Below, in pieces: positions 1 to 6,523 of a stretch of DNA of 64,000 nucleotides (positions are counted from its first letter, which is position 1; each line of letters begins with the position of its first letter). Both the position numbers and the translations under genes were made by a program. The notes beneath the pieces were generated by a model. The model ran no database searches. It saw nothing but the letters and a program-made list of their open reading frames with translations, and was not told the origin of the DNA. Source of the stretch: JAICKM01 sp050998805 (GTDB taxonomy: Bacteria > Chloroflexota > Chloroflexia > QHBQ01 > JAICKM01); NCBI GenBank assembly GCA_050998805.1, contig JBPCPV010000030.1, positions 1 to 64,000 on the forward strand, written 5' to 3'.

Positions 1-124
1 CGCGACCCTGGAGGGACATGACCTTCGTGATGGCGGCGGTGAGGGTGGTCTTGCCGTGGTCCACATGGCCGATGGTGCCGACGTTGAGGTGTGGCTTCGT
101 GCGCTCAAATCGTTTCTTTCCCAC
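1..124 (-). CDS. tuf: Elongation factor Tu, N-terminal part (runs off window)
   Basis: The first 41 codons of EF-Tu, the GTPase that brings aminoacyl-tRNA to the ribosome. The translation begins MGKKRFERTKPHLNVGTIGH and continues into the P-loop GHVDHGKTT, which is essentially invariant in the family. I chose the GTG at 124 because it is in frame with this sequence and is preceded by an AAGGAG Shine-Dalgarno (complement of 136-141) at good spacing; an upstream ATG at 133 is out of frame. It lies downstream of three tRNA genes on the same strand, a common tRNA-tuf arrangement. The rest of the gene is outside the window. Confidence 0.96.
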   Translation of the reverse strand, partial: MGKKRFERTKPHLNVGTIGHVDHGKTTLTAAITKVMSLQGR

Positions 125-206
125 TGCGTTTCATTCTCCTTTTTAACGAAGCAAAGCCCCACGCTATGGCTAGCGGGGGCCTGCCGATCGGCTTTAGGTC
201 GTTCGG

Positions 207-279
207 AGCCCACGAGCAGATTTGAACTGCTGACCCCGTTCTTACCAAGAACGTGCTCTACCGACTGAGCTACGTGGGC
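207..279 (-). tRNA. tRNA-Thr (anticodon GGT)
   Basis: A 73-nt cloverleaf on the minus strand. The 7-bp acceptor stem is GCCCACG with CGTGGGC, the D-arm GCTC/GAGC, the anticodon stem CGTTC/GAACG with loop TTGGTAA, and the T-arm AGCAG/CTGCT. CCA is not encoded. It is the last tRNA before tuf. Confidence 0.96.
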
Positions 280-285
280 CCGTAG

Positions 286-369
286 TGGGCAGGGAAGGAT
301 TCGAACCTCCGTAGGGCGTTGCCCGACTGATTTACAGTCAGTTCCGATTGGCCACTCCGGCACCTGCCC
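286..369 (-). tRNA. tRNA-Tyr (anticodon GTA)
   Basis: An 84-nt class II tRNA on the minus strand with acceptor stem GGGCAGG/CCTGCCC, anticodon loop CTGTAAA and a long variable arm (GGGCAACGCCC) typical of bacterial tRNA-Tyr. CCA is not encoded. It is separated from the downstream tRNA-Thr by only 6 nt, so the two are probably cut from one precursor. Confidence 0.96.
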
Positions 370-385
370 GTGTTATTTGGTTGGG

Positions 386-458
386 AGCCGACGGTGGGAC
401 TCGAACCCGCAACAACCTGTTTACAAAACAGGAGCTCTGCCAATTGAGCTACGTCGGC
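386..458 (-). tRNA. tRNA-Thr (anticodon TGT)
   Basis: A 73-nt cloverleaf on the minus strand with acceptor stem GCCGACG/CGTCGGC, D-arm GCTC/GAGC, anticodon stem CCTGT/ACAGG around loop TTTGTAA, and T-arm GCGGG/CCCAC-type pairing. It is the first gene of the tRNA-Thr/Tyr/Thr/tuf transcription unit. Confidence 0.96.
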
Positions 459-522
459 GCGAGTTAGCGGACCTACTGCGCCGCAAACGCTCCCGCACGC
501 CGTTTTCTGCGGCGCGCACCGG

Positions 523-552
523 ATTATACTACATAGGCGCACCTCATGTCAA
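523..552 (-). promoter_or_regulatory. Sigma-70-type promoter for the tRNA-tuf unit
   Basis: On the minus strand TTGACA (552-547) is followed after 18 nt by TATAAT (528-523), both matching the consensus exactly. The first tRNA begins about 65 nt downstream, so this most likely drives the whole tRNA-Thr/Tyr/Thr/tuf unit. Confidence 0.85.
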
Positions 553-565
553 GCGATTTTTCGGC

Positions 566-594
566 TTGCCGAGCCGCCGGGAAGGTGCTATACT
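566..594 (+). promoter_or_regulatory. Candidate promoter of the selenoprotein gene
   Basis: TTGCCG (566-571), a 17-nt spacer and TATACT (589-594). The ATG at 602 lies only 7 nt after the -10 box and no Shine-Dalgarno precedes it, so the transcript would start at or next to the start codon. Confidence 0.55.
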
Positions 595-601
595 GGCGGC
601 T

Positions 602-862
602 ATGAAAATCGAGATCGAGTACTGCCAGGTCTGAAACTATGGCGCGCGTGCCGTCCGTGTGGCGGACGAGTTGCTGATGAACTTCGAGCCGGTGATCACC
701 TCGCTGACGCTGATCCCGTCGCGCGATGGGCGGTTTGAGGTGACGGCTGATGGCAGCCTCGTGTTTTCTAAGGCGGGGCTGGGCCGCCATGCTCGCCAGG
801 ACGAGGTGGTGGAGCTGATCCGGCCACTGGCTGAGGCGGCGGAGCAGCAGGAGCGCAAATGA
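602..862 (+). CDS. Rdx (SelW/SelT/SelH)-family selenoprotein with in-frame TGA (Sec)
   Basis: A thioredoxin-like Rdx protein of 86 residues if the TGA at 632-634 is read as selenocysteine. The reading frame starts MKIEIEYCQV, then TGA, then NYGARAVRVADELL, so the family redox motif CxxC/U appears as Cys8-Gln-Val-Sec11. The part after the TGA stays in frame without stops to 862 and contains the conserved tail pattern FEVTADG, VFSK and the helix DEVVELI. A 17-nt hairpin at 652-668 sits where bacterial SECIS elements are found. An ordinary gene caller would miss residues 1-11 or start at GTG 659 and so lose the active site. The alternative is a pseudogene with a stop mutation, but a TGA exactly at the Sec position with a hairpin makes recoding much more likely. 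The biosynthesis genes selA/selB/selD are not in this window. The role of bacterial Rdx proteins is poorly defined; thiol redox chemistry is assumed from the motif. Confidence 0.85.
652..668 (+). promoter_or_regulatory. Bacterial SECIS-like hairpin for Sec insertion
   Basis: A perfect 6-bp stem CGTCCG / CGGACG encloses a 5-nt loop TGTGG. The stem begins 17 nt after the in-frame TGA (632-634) and the loop 23 nt after it. This fits the known layout of bacterial SECIS elements: a short hairpin just downstream within the coding region, with a G in the first two loop positions. Confidence 0.7.
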
Positions 863-1021
863 GCTTTCAGCCGTCAGCTTTCAGCTTTCAGCTTTCAGCC
901 GTCAGCTTTCAGCTTTCAGCTATTGGGCTGGTAGCTGGAGTCTATCCTGCCGGGCTAGACGCGCGGAAGCAATGGGCACACGTCTCTTAGCTGACGGCTG
1001 ACGGCTGAAAGCTGACGGCTA
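863..1021. repeat. Dispersed short repeats (GCTGACGGCTGA family), two inverted clusters
   Basis: Two clusters built from the units AGCTTTCAGC and GCTGACGGCTGA: 863-921 in one orientation and 988-1021 in the other, so the pair can fold into a hairpin. The same family recurs at 3490-3631, 25042-25070, 60866-60900 and 63008-63212, and inside three membrane-protein genes. This is called family A below. Confidence 0.8.
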
Positions 1022-1048
1022 TTTAAGAATAGCGGAGGTGGAGATACT

Positions 1049-2095
1049 ATGGCGACGATAGAGACCGGAAACAAAGTGCTTATGACAAAGGGCAAGTTCG
1101 CGGGGATCACCGCGCTCTCGAACGAGCGGGGAGTGATCGCGGCGGCGGCGATGGACCAGCGGGGGTCGCTCAAGAAGGCGATCGGCAAGGCGCGCGGCAG
1201 CGAGGCGACCGACGCCGACCTTGCCGAGTTCAAGGCGATTGTCACTGAGGTGCTGACGCCATACGCGACGGCGATCCTGCTCGACCCGGAGTATGGGCTT
1301 GATGCGATCAGCCACCGAGCGCCGAACGCCGGGGTGTTGCTGGCATACGAGAAGACCGGCTACGACGCGAACGCGAAAGGCCGGATGCCCGACCTACTGC
1401 CGAATTGGTCGGTGATGAGGCTCGCGGCCGCGGGTGCGAACGCGGTCAAGATCCTGCTCTATTACGACCCTGACGACGACGAGTGGGTCAACAGGATCAA
1501 GCACGCCTTCATCGAGCGGGTGGGCGCTGAGTGCAAGGCGCTCGACATACCGTTCTTCCTGGAGCCGCTCGCCTACAGCGACCAGATCCCTGACGAGAAG
1601 AGCATCGAGTTCGCCAACGTGAAGCCCGACAAGGTCCGCAAGTATATGGCGGAGTTTTCGCAGCCACAGTACGGGGTTGATGTGCTGAAGGTCGAGGTGC
1701 CGGTCAACCTCAGCTACGTGGAAGGCGCGCAGGCGAACACCGACGGGCAGGTGGCCTACAGCCGCGACGATGCGATGCGGCTCTTCCGAGAGGCGGCGGC
1801 GGCGACGCGGGTGCCGTTCATCTACCTGAGCGCGGGAGTGAGCGACGATGTATTCCGCGAGACGCTTGAGCTGGCGACCGAGGCCGGCACGCCCTTCTCC
1901 GGCGTGCTCTGTGGGCGGGCGACCTGGCAGGACGGCATCCCGGTCTACGCGAAAGAGGGACCGGAGGCGCTGCGAGCCTGGCTACAGGGCCGGGGCGTGG
2001 CGAACATCCAGGCGCTCAACGAGGTGCTGGTCAAGGGCGCGAAGCCCTGGTGGGACTTCTACGGCGGCAAGGACAAGATCGAGGTGGAGGGCTAG
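1049..2095 (+). CDS. lacD: Tagatose-1,6-bisphosphate aldolase-like class I aldolase (LacD family)
   Basis: A 348-residue TIM-barrel aldolase of the LacD family, which splits tagatose 1,6-bisphosphate into dihydroxyacetone phosphate and glyceraldehyde 3-phosphate through a lysine Schiff base. Lys134 (NAVKILLYY), Glu172 (FLEPL) and Lys214 (DVLKVEVPVN) sit at a constant offset of nine from the Lys125, Glu163 and Lys205 I recall for streptococcal LacD.1, and Lys214 would be the Schiff-base residue. The N-terminal MDQR (residues 35-38) is also typical. A GGAGGTGGAG Shine-Dalgarno precedes the ATG. No other tagatose or lactose genes are nearby, so the physiological substrate (tagatose-, fructose- or sulfoquinovose-type phosphates) cannot be fixed from context. 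Confidence 0.85.
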   Translation: MATIETGNKVLMTKGKFAGITALSNERGVIAAAAMDQRGSLKKAIGKARGSEATDADLAEFKAIVTEVLTPYATAILLDPEYGLDAISHRAPNAGVLLAYEKTGYDANAKGRMPDLLPNWSVMRLAAAGANAVKILLYYDPDDDEWVNRIKHAFIERVGAECKALDIPFFLEPLAYSDQIPDEKSIEFANVKPDKVRKYMAEFSQPQYGVDVLKVEVPVNLSYVEGAQANTDGQVAYSRDDAMRLFREAAAATRVPFIYLSAGVSDDVFRETLELATEAGTPFSGVLCGRATWQDGIPVYAKEGPEALRAWLQGRGVANIQALNEVLVKGAKPWWDFYGGKDKIEVEG

Positions 2096-2107
2096 AGCGC
2101 TCGGTCG

Positions 2108-2143
2108 ATCCACGAAAGGCACGAAAAAGCACGAAAAGAACGA
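2108..2143 (+). repeat. Short A-rich dispersed repeat (CACGAAAAAGCACGAAAAG family)
   Basis: Tandem variants of CACGAAAGG / CACGAAAAAG fill the gap between two genes and touch the next start codon. The reverse complement of the same sequence occurs at 34788-34832. Called family E below. Confidence 0.75.
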
Positions 2144-2814
2144 TGAGAATCATTCAACTGCATCTGTTGACGGCAGATCTGGTTAGTCAGCGCGACTTCT
2201 ACACGCGGGTGCTGGGTTTGGCCCCTGTTGAAGAAGCCGGTGCGCTCGCCCTACAGGTCGGCAGCTCGCGGCTCGTGTTCCGCCCGACACACCCGACGGA
2301 ACAGGCCGTGTATCACTTTGCCTTTGATATACCCCAGAACCGCTTTCGGGAAGCGAAAGCCTGGATAGCCGGACGTGTGCCGCTGCTTCGGGATGCGTCG
2401 GGCGCGGACGCCTTCTCTTCCGAGAATTGGAACTCCGACTCGGTCTACTTTCGTGATCCCGCAGGGAACATCCTGGAGTTTATCGCGCGTCACGGCCTGG
2501 CGAACGATTCGGACCAGCCATTTACTGAGCAGAGCATCCTCTCCATCAGCGAAATAGGGCTGGCGACGGACAACGTGGCGGATACGGTGAGCCTGCTGCA
2601 AGCTGAACTGGGGGCGGGTATCTATGACGGCGTGGGCAGCGAAACCTTCACGGCGGTGGGCGACGAGCATGGGCTACTGATCGTGGTGAAGCGCGGCCGC
2701 ATCTGGTTCCCCGACACCGGGCAACCGGCTGAACTCTCTCCGGTCCTCATCACCGTATTGGACGGAACGGGGAGGCGGCACAGCGTCTTTGGGCCGCCTT
2801 ACCAAGTGGTTTGA
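2143..2814 (+). CDS. VOC-superfamily protein (glyoxalase/dioxygenase fold), two domains
   Basis: A 223-residue protein of the vicinal-oxygen-chelate superfamily. The N-terminal half starts MRIIQLHLLTADL and contains a FYTRVLGLAP helix and the strand YFRDPAGNILEFIAR, both typical VOC elements; the Glu in NILEF is the usual metal ligand. The second half (from about residue 125, SISEIGLATDNV) repeats the pattern more weakly. I took the ATG at 2143 because a longer in-frame start at 2050 would overlap the preceding gene. The reaction is not determinable; glyoxalase, dioxygenase and resistance proteins all share this fold. Confidence 0.75.
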   Translation: MRIIQLHLLTADLVSQRDFYTRVLGLAPVEEAGALALQVGSSRLVFRPTHPTEQAVYHFAFDIPQNRFREAKAWIAGRVPLLRDASGADAFSSENWNSDSVYFRDPAGNILEFIARHGLANDSDQPFTEQSILSISEIGLATDNVADTVSLLQAELGAGIYDGVGSETFTAVGDEHGLLIVVKRGRIWFPDTGQPAELSPVLITVLDGTGRRHSVFGPPYQVV

Positions 2815-2820
2815 GTGCCA

Positions 2821-3213
2821 TCAGCCCGGTTTACGCTCGACTACGTGTGCTGCGAGCCATGCGGTGAATTCGTCGCGGCCCATCTCGCCGGCCGCGACGT
2901 TGAGGATGACGTGCTCTTGCTCGTCCACGGTCGCGGCGATCTCATAGCCGTTGCGGGCCAGAAAGGTCTCCATCGCTGCGTGGCCGACGCGCTTGTTGCC
3001 GTCAACGAACGGGTGGTTGAGGATGAGAGAGTAGGCCAGGGCGGCCGCTTTCTCGGTGATTGTGGGATAGAGATCCATGCCGCCGAAAGTCATGCGCGGT
3101 TGAGCTATGGCCGACTCCAGGCCGCCCATGTCGCGGATGCCCGGGGAGCCACCGGATTGGCGTATCGCCCGCAGATGGATGTCGAGTACATCGCGCCGGG
3201 TCAGATAGCGCAT
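2821..3213 (-). CDS. Doc-type Fic-fold toxin (death-on-curing family)
   Basis: A 130-residue protein with the Fic/Doc active-site loop HPFVDGNKRVGH at residues 67-78. Doc toxins use this fold to phosphorylate EF-Tu and stop translation. The length and the N-terminal YLTRRDVLDIH match the Doc branch rather than long Fic AMP-transferases. The start codon overlaps the stop of the upstream antitoxin gene by one base (TAATG), indicating translational coupling. That tuf lies 3 kb away is probably coincidence. Confidence 0.88.
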   Translation of the reverse strand: MRYLTRRDVLDIHLRAIRQSGGSPGIRDMGGLESAIAQPRMTFGGMDLYPTITEKAAALAYSLILNHPFVDGNKRVGHAAMETFLARNGYEIAATVDEQEHVILNVAAGEMGRDEFTAWLAAHVVERKPG

Positions 3214-3455
3214 TAGGCGAGCCGTCTATAGAGTTCGGCGTTTTTCTCGAAAACGTAGTCTGCAACCTTCTTGAAGTCGTCGTCAGGACCATCGAGCATG
3301 TCGGCGATGGCGAATCGCGCCAGCTGCTCGGCGGATACGCCGAGGGCGTCGGCTGTCTCCTCTAGCTGGCGCATCGTGCCTGCGGACAGGTGGACGGTGA
3401 GGGCGGTCTCCGGCTCACTCGCCTGTGTCTCTTCTGTGCGTTCGCTGGTCTTCAT
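3213..3455 (-). CDS. Antitoxin partner of the Doc toxin
   Basis: An 80-residue protein whose middle (ALTVHLSAGTMRQLEETA, residues about 18-35) looks like a ribbon-helix-helix DNA-binding domain. Its C-terminus, DYVFEKNAELYRRLA, resembles the toxin-binding tail found on many Doc-partner antitoxins. It is first in a two-gene operon with the toxin and has a GGAGG Shine-Dalgarno. It should both neutralise the toxin and repress the operon. The family assignment rests on position and general shape. Confidence 0.75.
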   Translation of the reverse strand: MKTSERTEETQASEPETALTVHLSAGTMRQLEETADALGVSAEQLARFAIADMLDGPDDDFKKVADYVFEKNAELYRRLA

Positions 3456-3476
3456 CTGTTTCTAGCCTCCATCTGC

Positions 3477-3506
3477 ATTATACCACGGTAAGCGATCAGC
3501 CGTCAG
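3477..3506 (-). promoter_or_regulatory. Candidate promoter of the toxin-antitoxin operon
   Basis: On the minus strand CTGACG (3506-3501), an 18-nt spacer and TATAAT (3482-3477). The -35 half is part of a family-A repeat, so the repeat seems to provide promoter sequence. Confidence 0.5.
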
Positions 3507-3631
3507 CTATCAGCGATCAGCTATCAGTGATCAGCTTTCCGCTGAGATTCTTCGCTGCGCTCAGAATGACAGTGGGGGGCTGAGGGCTGAGGGCTGACAG
3601 CTGATAGCTGAGGGCTGACAGCTGACGGCTC
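3490..3631. repeat. Composite of family A and family C repeats
   Basis: The 183-bp spacer between the antitoxin start and the transposon (and about 300 bp to the next gene) contains no gene. It holds family-A units at 3490-3537 and 3578-3631 around one copy of family C at 3544-3572. Family C is a roughly 26-nt element containing AAGAATCTC and CATTCTGAGCG on its other strand. Other family-C copies are at 33251-33274, 33290-33314, 40507-40533 and 43177-43204. Confidence 0.8.
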
Positions 3632-3638
3632 AAACACG
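3630..3638. repeat. Left target-site duplication TCAAACACG
   Basis: The 9-mer TCAAACACG abuts the left terminal inverted repeat at 3639 and recurs exactly at 8057-8065, abutting the right inverted repeat. This marks the whole interval as one transposition product. Confidence 0.88.
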
Positions 3639-3734
3639 CTGGTGATTACCCACATCTCGAGCGAGTGCGGTATCCGCCTCTGTGTGGTCGGAAGGAATAA
3701 GCGATAACTCGTTTCACACAGGAGGCGGATCTAT
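3639..3734 (+). mobile_element. Solo IS end (transposase-leader end, body deleted)
   Basis: About 96 bp homologous, with substitutions, to the reverse complement of 7961-8056. It includes the terminal inverted repeat and the hairpin arms ATCCGCCTCTGTGTG (3672-3686) and CACACAGGAGGCGGAT (3715-3730). The match stops at GGATCTAT, exactly where the transposase start codon would be. It is the remnant of a second, diverged IS copy. Confidence 0.85.
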
Positions 3735-3755
3735 TTTACACTAACCGGGTACATT

Positions 3756-4577
3756 TCAGGATCCCGTCACCGATTGTGACACTCGGGGAGGAGACGAAGC
3801 TGTCGTGTGTACTCTCCACGCACGAGTCCTCCACCAAAAGATGGCGAGACCAAGCAGTGCAAATGCTACAAACCATGCCAGAGAAAGAAGGACGTAATTC
3901 CAGGGCACCAGGTGTGTGAAGCCACCTGCTACGGCAATTTGCGTCGGCGCAAATGTAGGGAACCACACCACATAACTTTGATCGGACGACGGGTAGCCAA
4001 CCGGGTTCTGCGTAAACGTGTCTATCAGGCTGATCATAATGATCAGAAAAAACCCTTCAAGTTCCCCACGCAGGAGAACGCCGAGGAGCAAGCCGAACCC
4101 ACCATAGCAGAGAGCAGCGCAGAAGAAACCAAGCCAAACCACCGGTACTGAGCCAGGACCCCAGAAAACAAGCAGGACGCCGCTCGCATAGAGTGATACG
4201 GCAGCCGCAACGGCCATCAGGGAAGTGAGTTTGGCCAGGATCAGTAACGGCTGAGGATACCCATTGAGCACTAACCGTTGATCGAATTGCCGATCCTTGC
4301 GGGTCGAGGTAAAAAGCATGAACCCGACAATGAGCGTGATTGCGCTCAGCCCTGCCGTCAACAATGAGAGATTGTGGCTGCTGACGTGCAAGAAAGTCCC
4401 GGTGACCCAAAACTTGAAATCTATGGGCCTATCGGCAAACATACCCATGATGGAGTACCAGATGGGTACAAATGCAATCAGTAGTAGGATGGCCATGCCG
4501 TTTTTGGCTTGCGCCAGGAGCGCATAGCGCGTCGCAGTCAGATAGCGACGACCAATGGAACCGATCATTTGCTTCAC
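3756..4577 (-). CDS. ABC-2-type transporter permease
   Basis: A 273-residue polytopic protein with about six membrane segments, for example near residues 26-48 (NGMAILLLIAFVPIWYSIMG), 73-92, 111-135, 145-170 and 235-250. It has the features of an ABC-2 permease rather than a binding-protein-dependent one. It is followed upstream on the same strand by the matching ATPase (start of the permease gene 25 nt downstream of the ATPase stop), so the two should form a small exporter. No substrate motif is recognisable. It lies inside the composite transposon and has lower GC than the chromosome around it. Confidence 0.8.
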   Translation of the reverse strand: MKQMIGSIGRRYLTATRYALLAQAKNGMAILLLIAFVPIWYSIMGMFADRPIDFKFWVTGTFLHVSSHNLSLLTAGLSAITLIVGFMLFTSTRKDRQFDQRLVLNGYPQPLLILAKLTSLMAVAAAVSLYASGVLLVFWGPGSVPVVWLGFFCAALCYGGFGLLLGVLLRGELEGFFLIIMISLIDTFTQNPVGYPSSDQSYVVWFPTFAPTQIAVAGGFTHLVPWNYVLLSLAWFVAFALLGLAIFWWRTRAWRVHTTASSPPRVSQSVTGS

Positions 4578-4602
4578 CTTTCTTTCAATTCAGGTAGGTT
4601 TT

Positions 4603-5208
4603 CTATTGTCCCCGCACTTGGCCTTCTTGTAAGCGATATACCTCGTCAAAACGCTCCTGCTCGAACAACAAGTGGGAGATGACCAGGAGCGCACAGCCCT
4701 GTTCGCGCAATTCAGTGACCAGATCCCAGAAGCGCAGGTAGATTTCCCAATCAAAGCCTTGGTACGGTTCATCGAGCAGGAGTAATTGTGGTCGATGCAT
4801 CAGCGCGAGGGTGAGATTGAGCTTCTGTTTTGTGCCCCCGCTCAAGGTACCAACCAGTTGTTGACGGTACTCTTGATACCCCAGCGTTTCAACGAGTTCA
4901 TCGGCGCGGCTCAAGTCGCTGAGATTGTACACCGCACGAAAGTAGTTGAGGTGCTGGTTAACAGTGAGGGCATCGTTCAAGATGACGCTTTGCGGGCAAT
5001 AACCCATCGTGCCGTGACGATCCACATCTCCATGGTTGGGTCGTAACTCACCAGCCAGGATGCTCAGGAGTGTCGATTTGCCAGCTCCATTCTCTCCAAC
5101 AATTCCTACGAGGGTACCTGGGTAGATGGAGAAATTCACACCCTGGAGTACCTTGCGACGCCCAAACGATTTGTGCAGGTTTTGTGACCGCAATACGGGT
5201 TCCGACAT
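4603..5208 (-). CDS. ABC transporter ATP-binding protein
   Basis: A 201-residue ATPase with every core motif: Walker A GENGAGKST (about residues 37-45), Q-loop near GYCPQS, signature LSGGTKQKLN, Walker B LLLLDEP and switch His in VISH. The ATG at 5208 (MSEPVLRSQNL) is preferred to the longer in-frame start at 5256 because the extra 16 residues are Lys/Arg-rich and unlike the family. It partners the permease immediately downstream. With only about 200 residues it lacks the C-terminal extension seen in drug-exporter ATPases such as DrrA. The substrate is unknown; self-resistance or lipid export are possible. Confidence 0.9.
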   Translation of the reverse strand: MSEPVLRSQNLHKSFGRRKVLQGVNFSIYPGTLVGIVGENGAGKSTLLSILAGELRPNHGDVDRHGTMGYCPQSVILNDALTVNQHLNYFRAVYNLSDLSRADELVETLGYQEYRQQLVGTLSGGTKQKLNLTLALMHRPQLLLLDEPYQGFDWEIYLRFWDLVTELREQGCALLVISHLLFEQERFDEVYRLQEGQVRGQ

Positions 5209-5263
5209 GGTTTTCTTCTTTCTAGGTTTTAGCCGATCTTCCCTTGTATGTCCCAATTCGTAT

Positions 5264-5875
5264 TCAGTAGCAAAAGCCGGAGCGCAGAAACTCCAGCAAG
5301 GTCTCTATTTCAAGTAGGTAATCCCTTTCGAGCATTTCGGACACATGAGAGATGTATAACACCGTCGTATAGCGCGTCAGTTTCTCAAGCGGAATATCGC
5401 GACGAACATCACCTTGCTGTTGACCATGCTCCAAAATCATCTGGATCATATCAAGAAATCCGGAATCTTTATTAATGTCCGTGTACGCAGGACGCGCCTT
5501 CAGGAGGGACTGCTGGAGGGCCTGAAATTCACGCCCGACCTCAGGAAATTGAAAGACCTGCTCATAGATACGTGTGAAGAGAAATTGCAGGGCGTGGGGC
5601 GTGGACGGATTGGTGTCCAGATACACCTTCACCTGTGGTTGCACCTGGTCGACATACAATCGTTTCATAAACAGCAGCCACAGCGAGCTTTTGGTGGGAA
5701 AGTACTTAAACACGGTGCCACGACTCGTTTCGGCCTTCTCCGCAATCGCATCCATCGTCGTCTGCTCGTAGCCGATTGTCCGAAACAGCTCAAAGGCAGC
5801 CTCCTGGATACGCTGGATCACCCGTTGCTTATTGCGTTCACGTAGCGGGACGCGCATGGTTTCCTGCTGGTTCAT
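5264..5875 (-). CDS. TetR-family transcriptional regulator
   Basis: A 203-residue repressor with the TetR N-terminal helix-turn-helix: AAFELFRTIGYEQTTMDAIA then AETSRGTVFKYFPTK (about residues 27-61). The C-terminal ligand-binding region is helical and unassigned. The ATG at 5875 has a good AAGGTGG Shine-Dalgarno; the extension to 6037 overlaps the P450 remnant and is not coding. It is 55 nt upstream of the exporter genes on the same strand and likely controls them in response to the exporter's substrate. Confidence 0.9.
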   Translation of the reverse strand: MNQQETMRVPLRERNKQRVIQRIQEAAFELFRTIGYEQTTMDAIAEKAETSRGTVFKYFPTKSSLWLLFMKRLYVDQVQPQVKVYLDTNPSTPHALQFLFTRIYEQVFQFPEVGREFQALQQSLLKARPAYTDINKDSGFLDMIQMILEHGQQQGDVRRDIPLEKLTRYTTVLYISHVSEMLERDYLLEIETLLEFLRSGFCY

Positions 5876-6039
5876 ACGCCACCTTTCTTTGTCTTTGTAT
5901 GCGAGGCTCCGAAAAACAACATCTCGTATGGAAGACGGATTAGAAGGCAACGGGTAAGCTGCTGATCCCATGCTAGAATACATTGCTTTTCCATGTAACC
6001 CCCTCTGGGAGTATCGAGCCGCATATCTGGGAGGCATCG

Positions 6040-6416
6040 GAGCAACGTCGTAAAGGCTTTGGAGACAAGACCTCTCAAACGCCGATGATCCGGTTCATCG
6101 ACGGCAATCATCGATGACCAAGGAATCCTCCCTGAGCACGAGGCGGTGATTGTTGCGGATCATCGTCGCGCGAGATCATTGATGGGTCAACGGTAAAGAG
6201 TTGATTTTTCAAGACCTGAACCGCTTCCTGAAGCCGTGTCGCCAGCCAGACGGATTGTACTTCTGATCCAAAGGGGACGGGCAAAGAGACAGCGACCACA
6301 GCTCCTGCCGAGCGCAACTGTGCAAACAGAGGAAACGGATTGGCGGCAACCTCTTTGCCGAAAAAACCAGCAGGGTTGAATCCTCCTGGCACACTGTTCC
6401 TACGTGGGCTATTCAT
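6040..6416 (-). pseudogene. Cytochrome P450 N-terminal remnant, frameshifted and truncated
   Basis: The first part (6416 to about 6108) reads FNPAGFFGKEVAANPFPLFAQLRSAGAVV and so on, like the start of a class I P450. It then shifts frame at about 6110 into DEPDHRRLRGLVSKAFT, the conserved P450 segment normally found near residue 100. Similarity stops after this and the rest of the enzyme, including the heme-Cys loop, is absent. It was probably a passenger gene lost as the transposon evolved. Confidence 0.75.
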
Positions 6417-6447
6417 CGTAGCGCCCTCATTTTCTTATACTCAACAC

Positions 6448-6490
6448 AATATGCTACTCACACCAAATCTATACTCAGTATAGCATATTG
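6448..6490. promoter_or_regulatory. Inverted repeats upstream of the P450 remnant (possible TetR operator)
   Basis: Two palindromic signals are nested here: a perfect 10-bp inverted repeat CAATATGCTA (6448-6457) / TAGCATATTG (6481-6490), and the 13-bp palindrome TATACT-C-AGTATA at 6470-6482. They lie just upstream of the P450 remnant within the transposon cargo. A TetR operator is the simplest explanation, but nothing ties them to the regulator directly. Confidence 0.4.
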
Positions 6491-6523
6491 GAGGAAGAAT
6501 GTCAATAGCAAGCGACCTGGTGA

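Noticed and set aside
602..634. TGA in the small gene as an ordinary stop (pseudogene)
   Set aside because: The TGA falls exactly at the Sec column of the CxxU motif, the frame downstream is conserved and a SECIS-like hairpin follows.
863..1021. Regular short repeats that could be a CRISPR array
   Set aside because: The units are only 10-12 nt, lack unique spacers of constant size, and recur in both orientations across the window and inside genes.
2821..3213. Doc toxin as part of the transposon cargo
   Set aside because: The toxin-antitoxin genes lie outside the left target duplication at 3630-3638.
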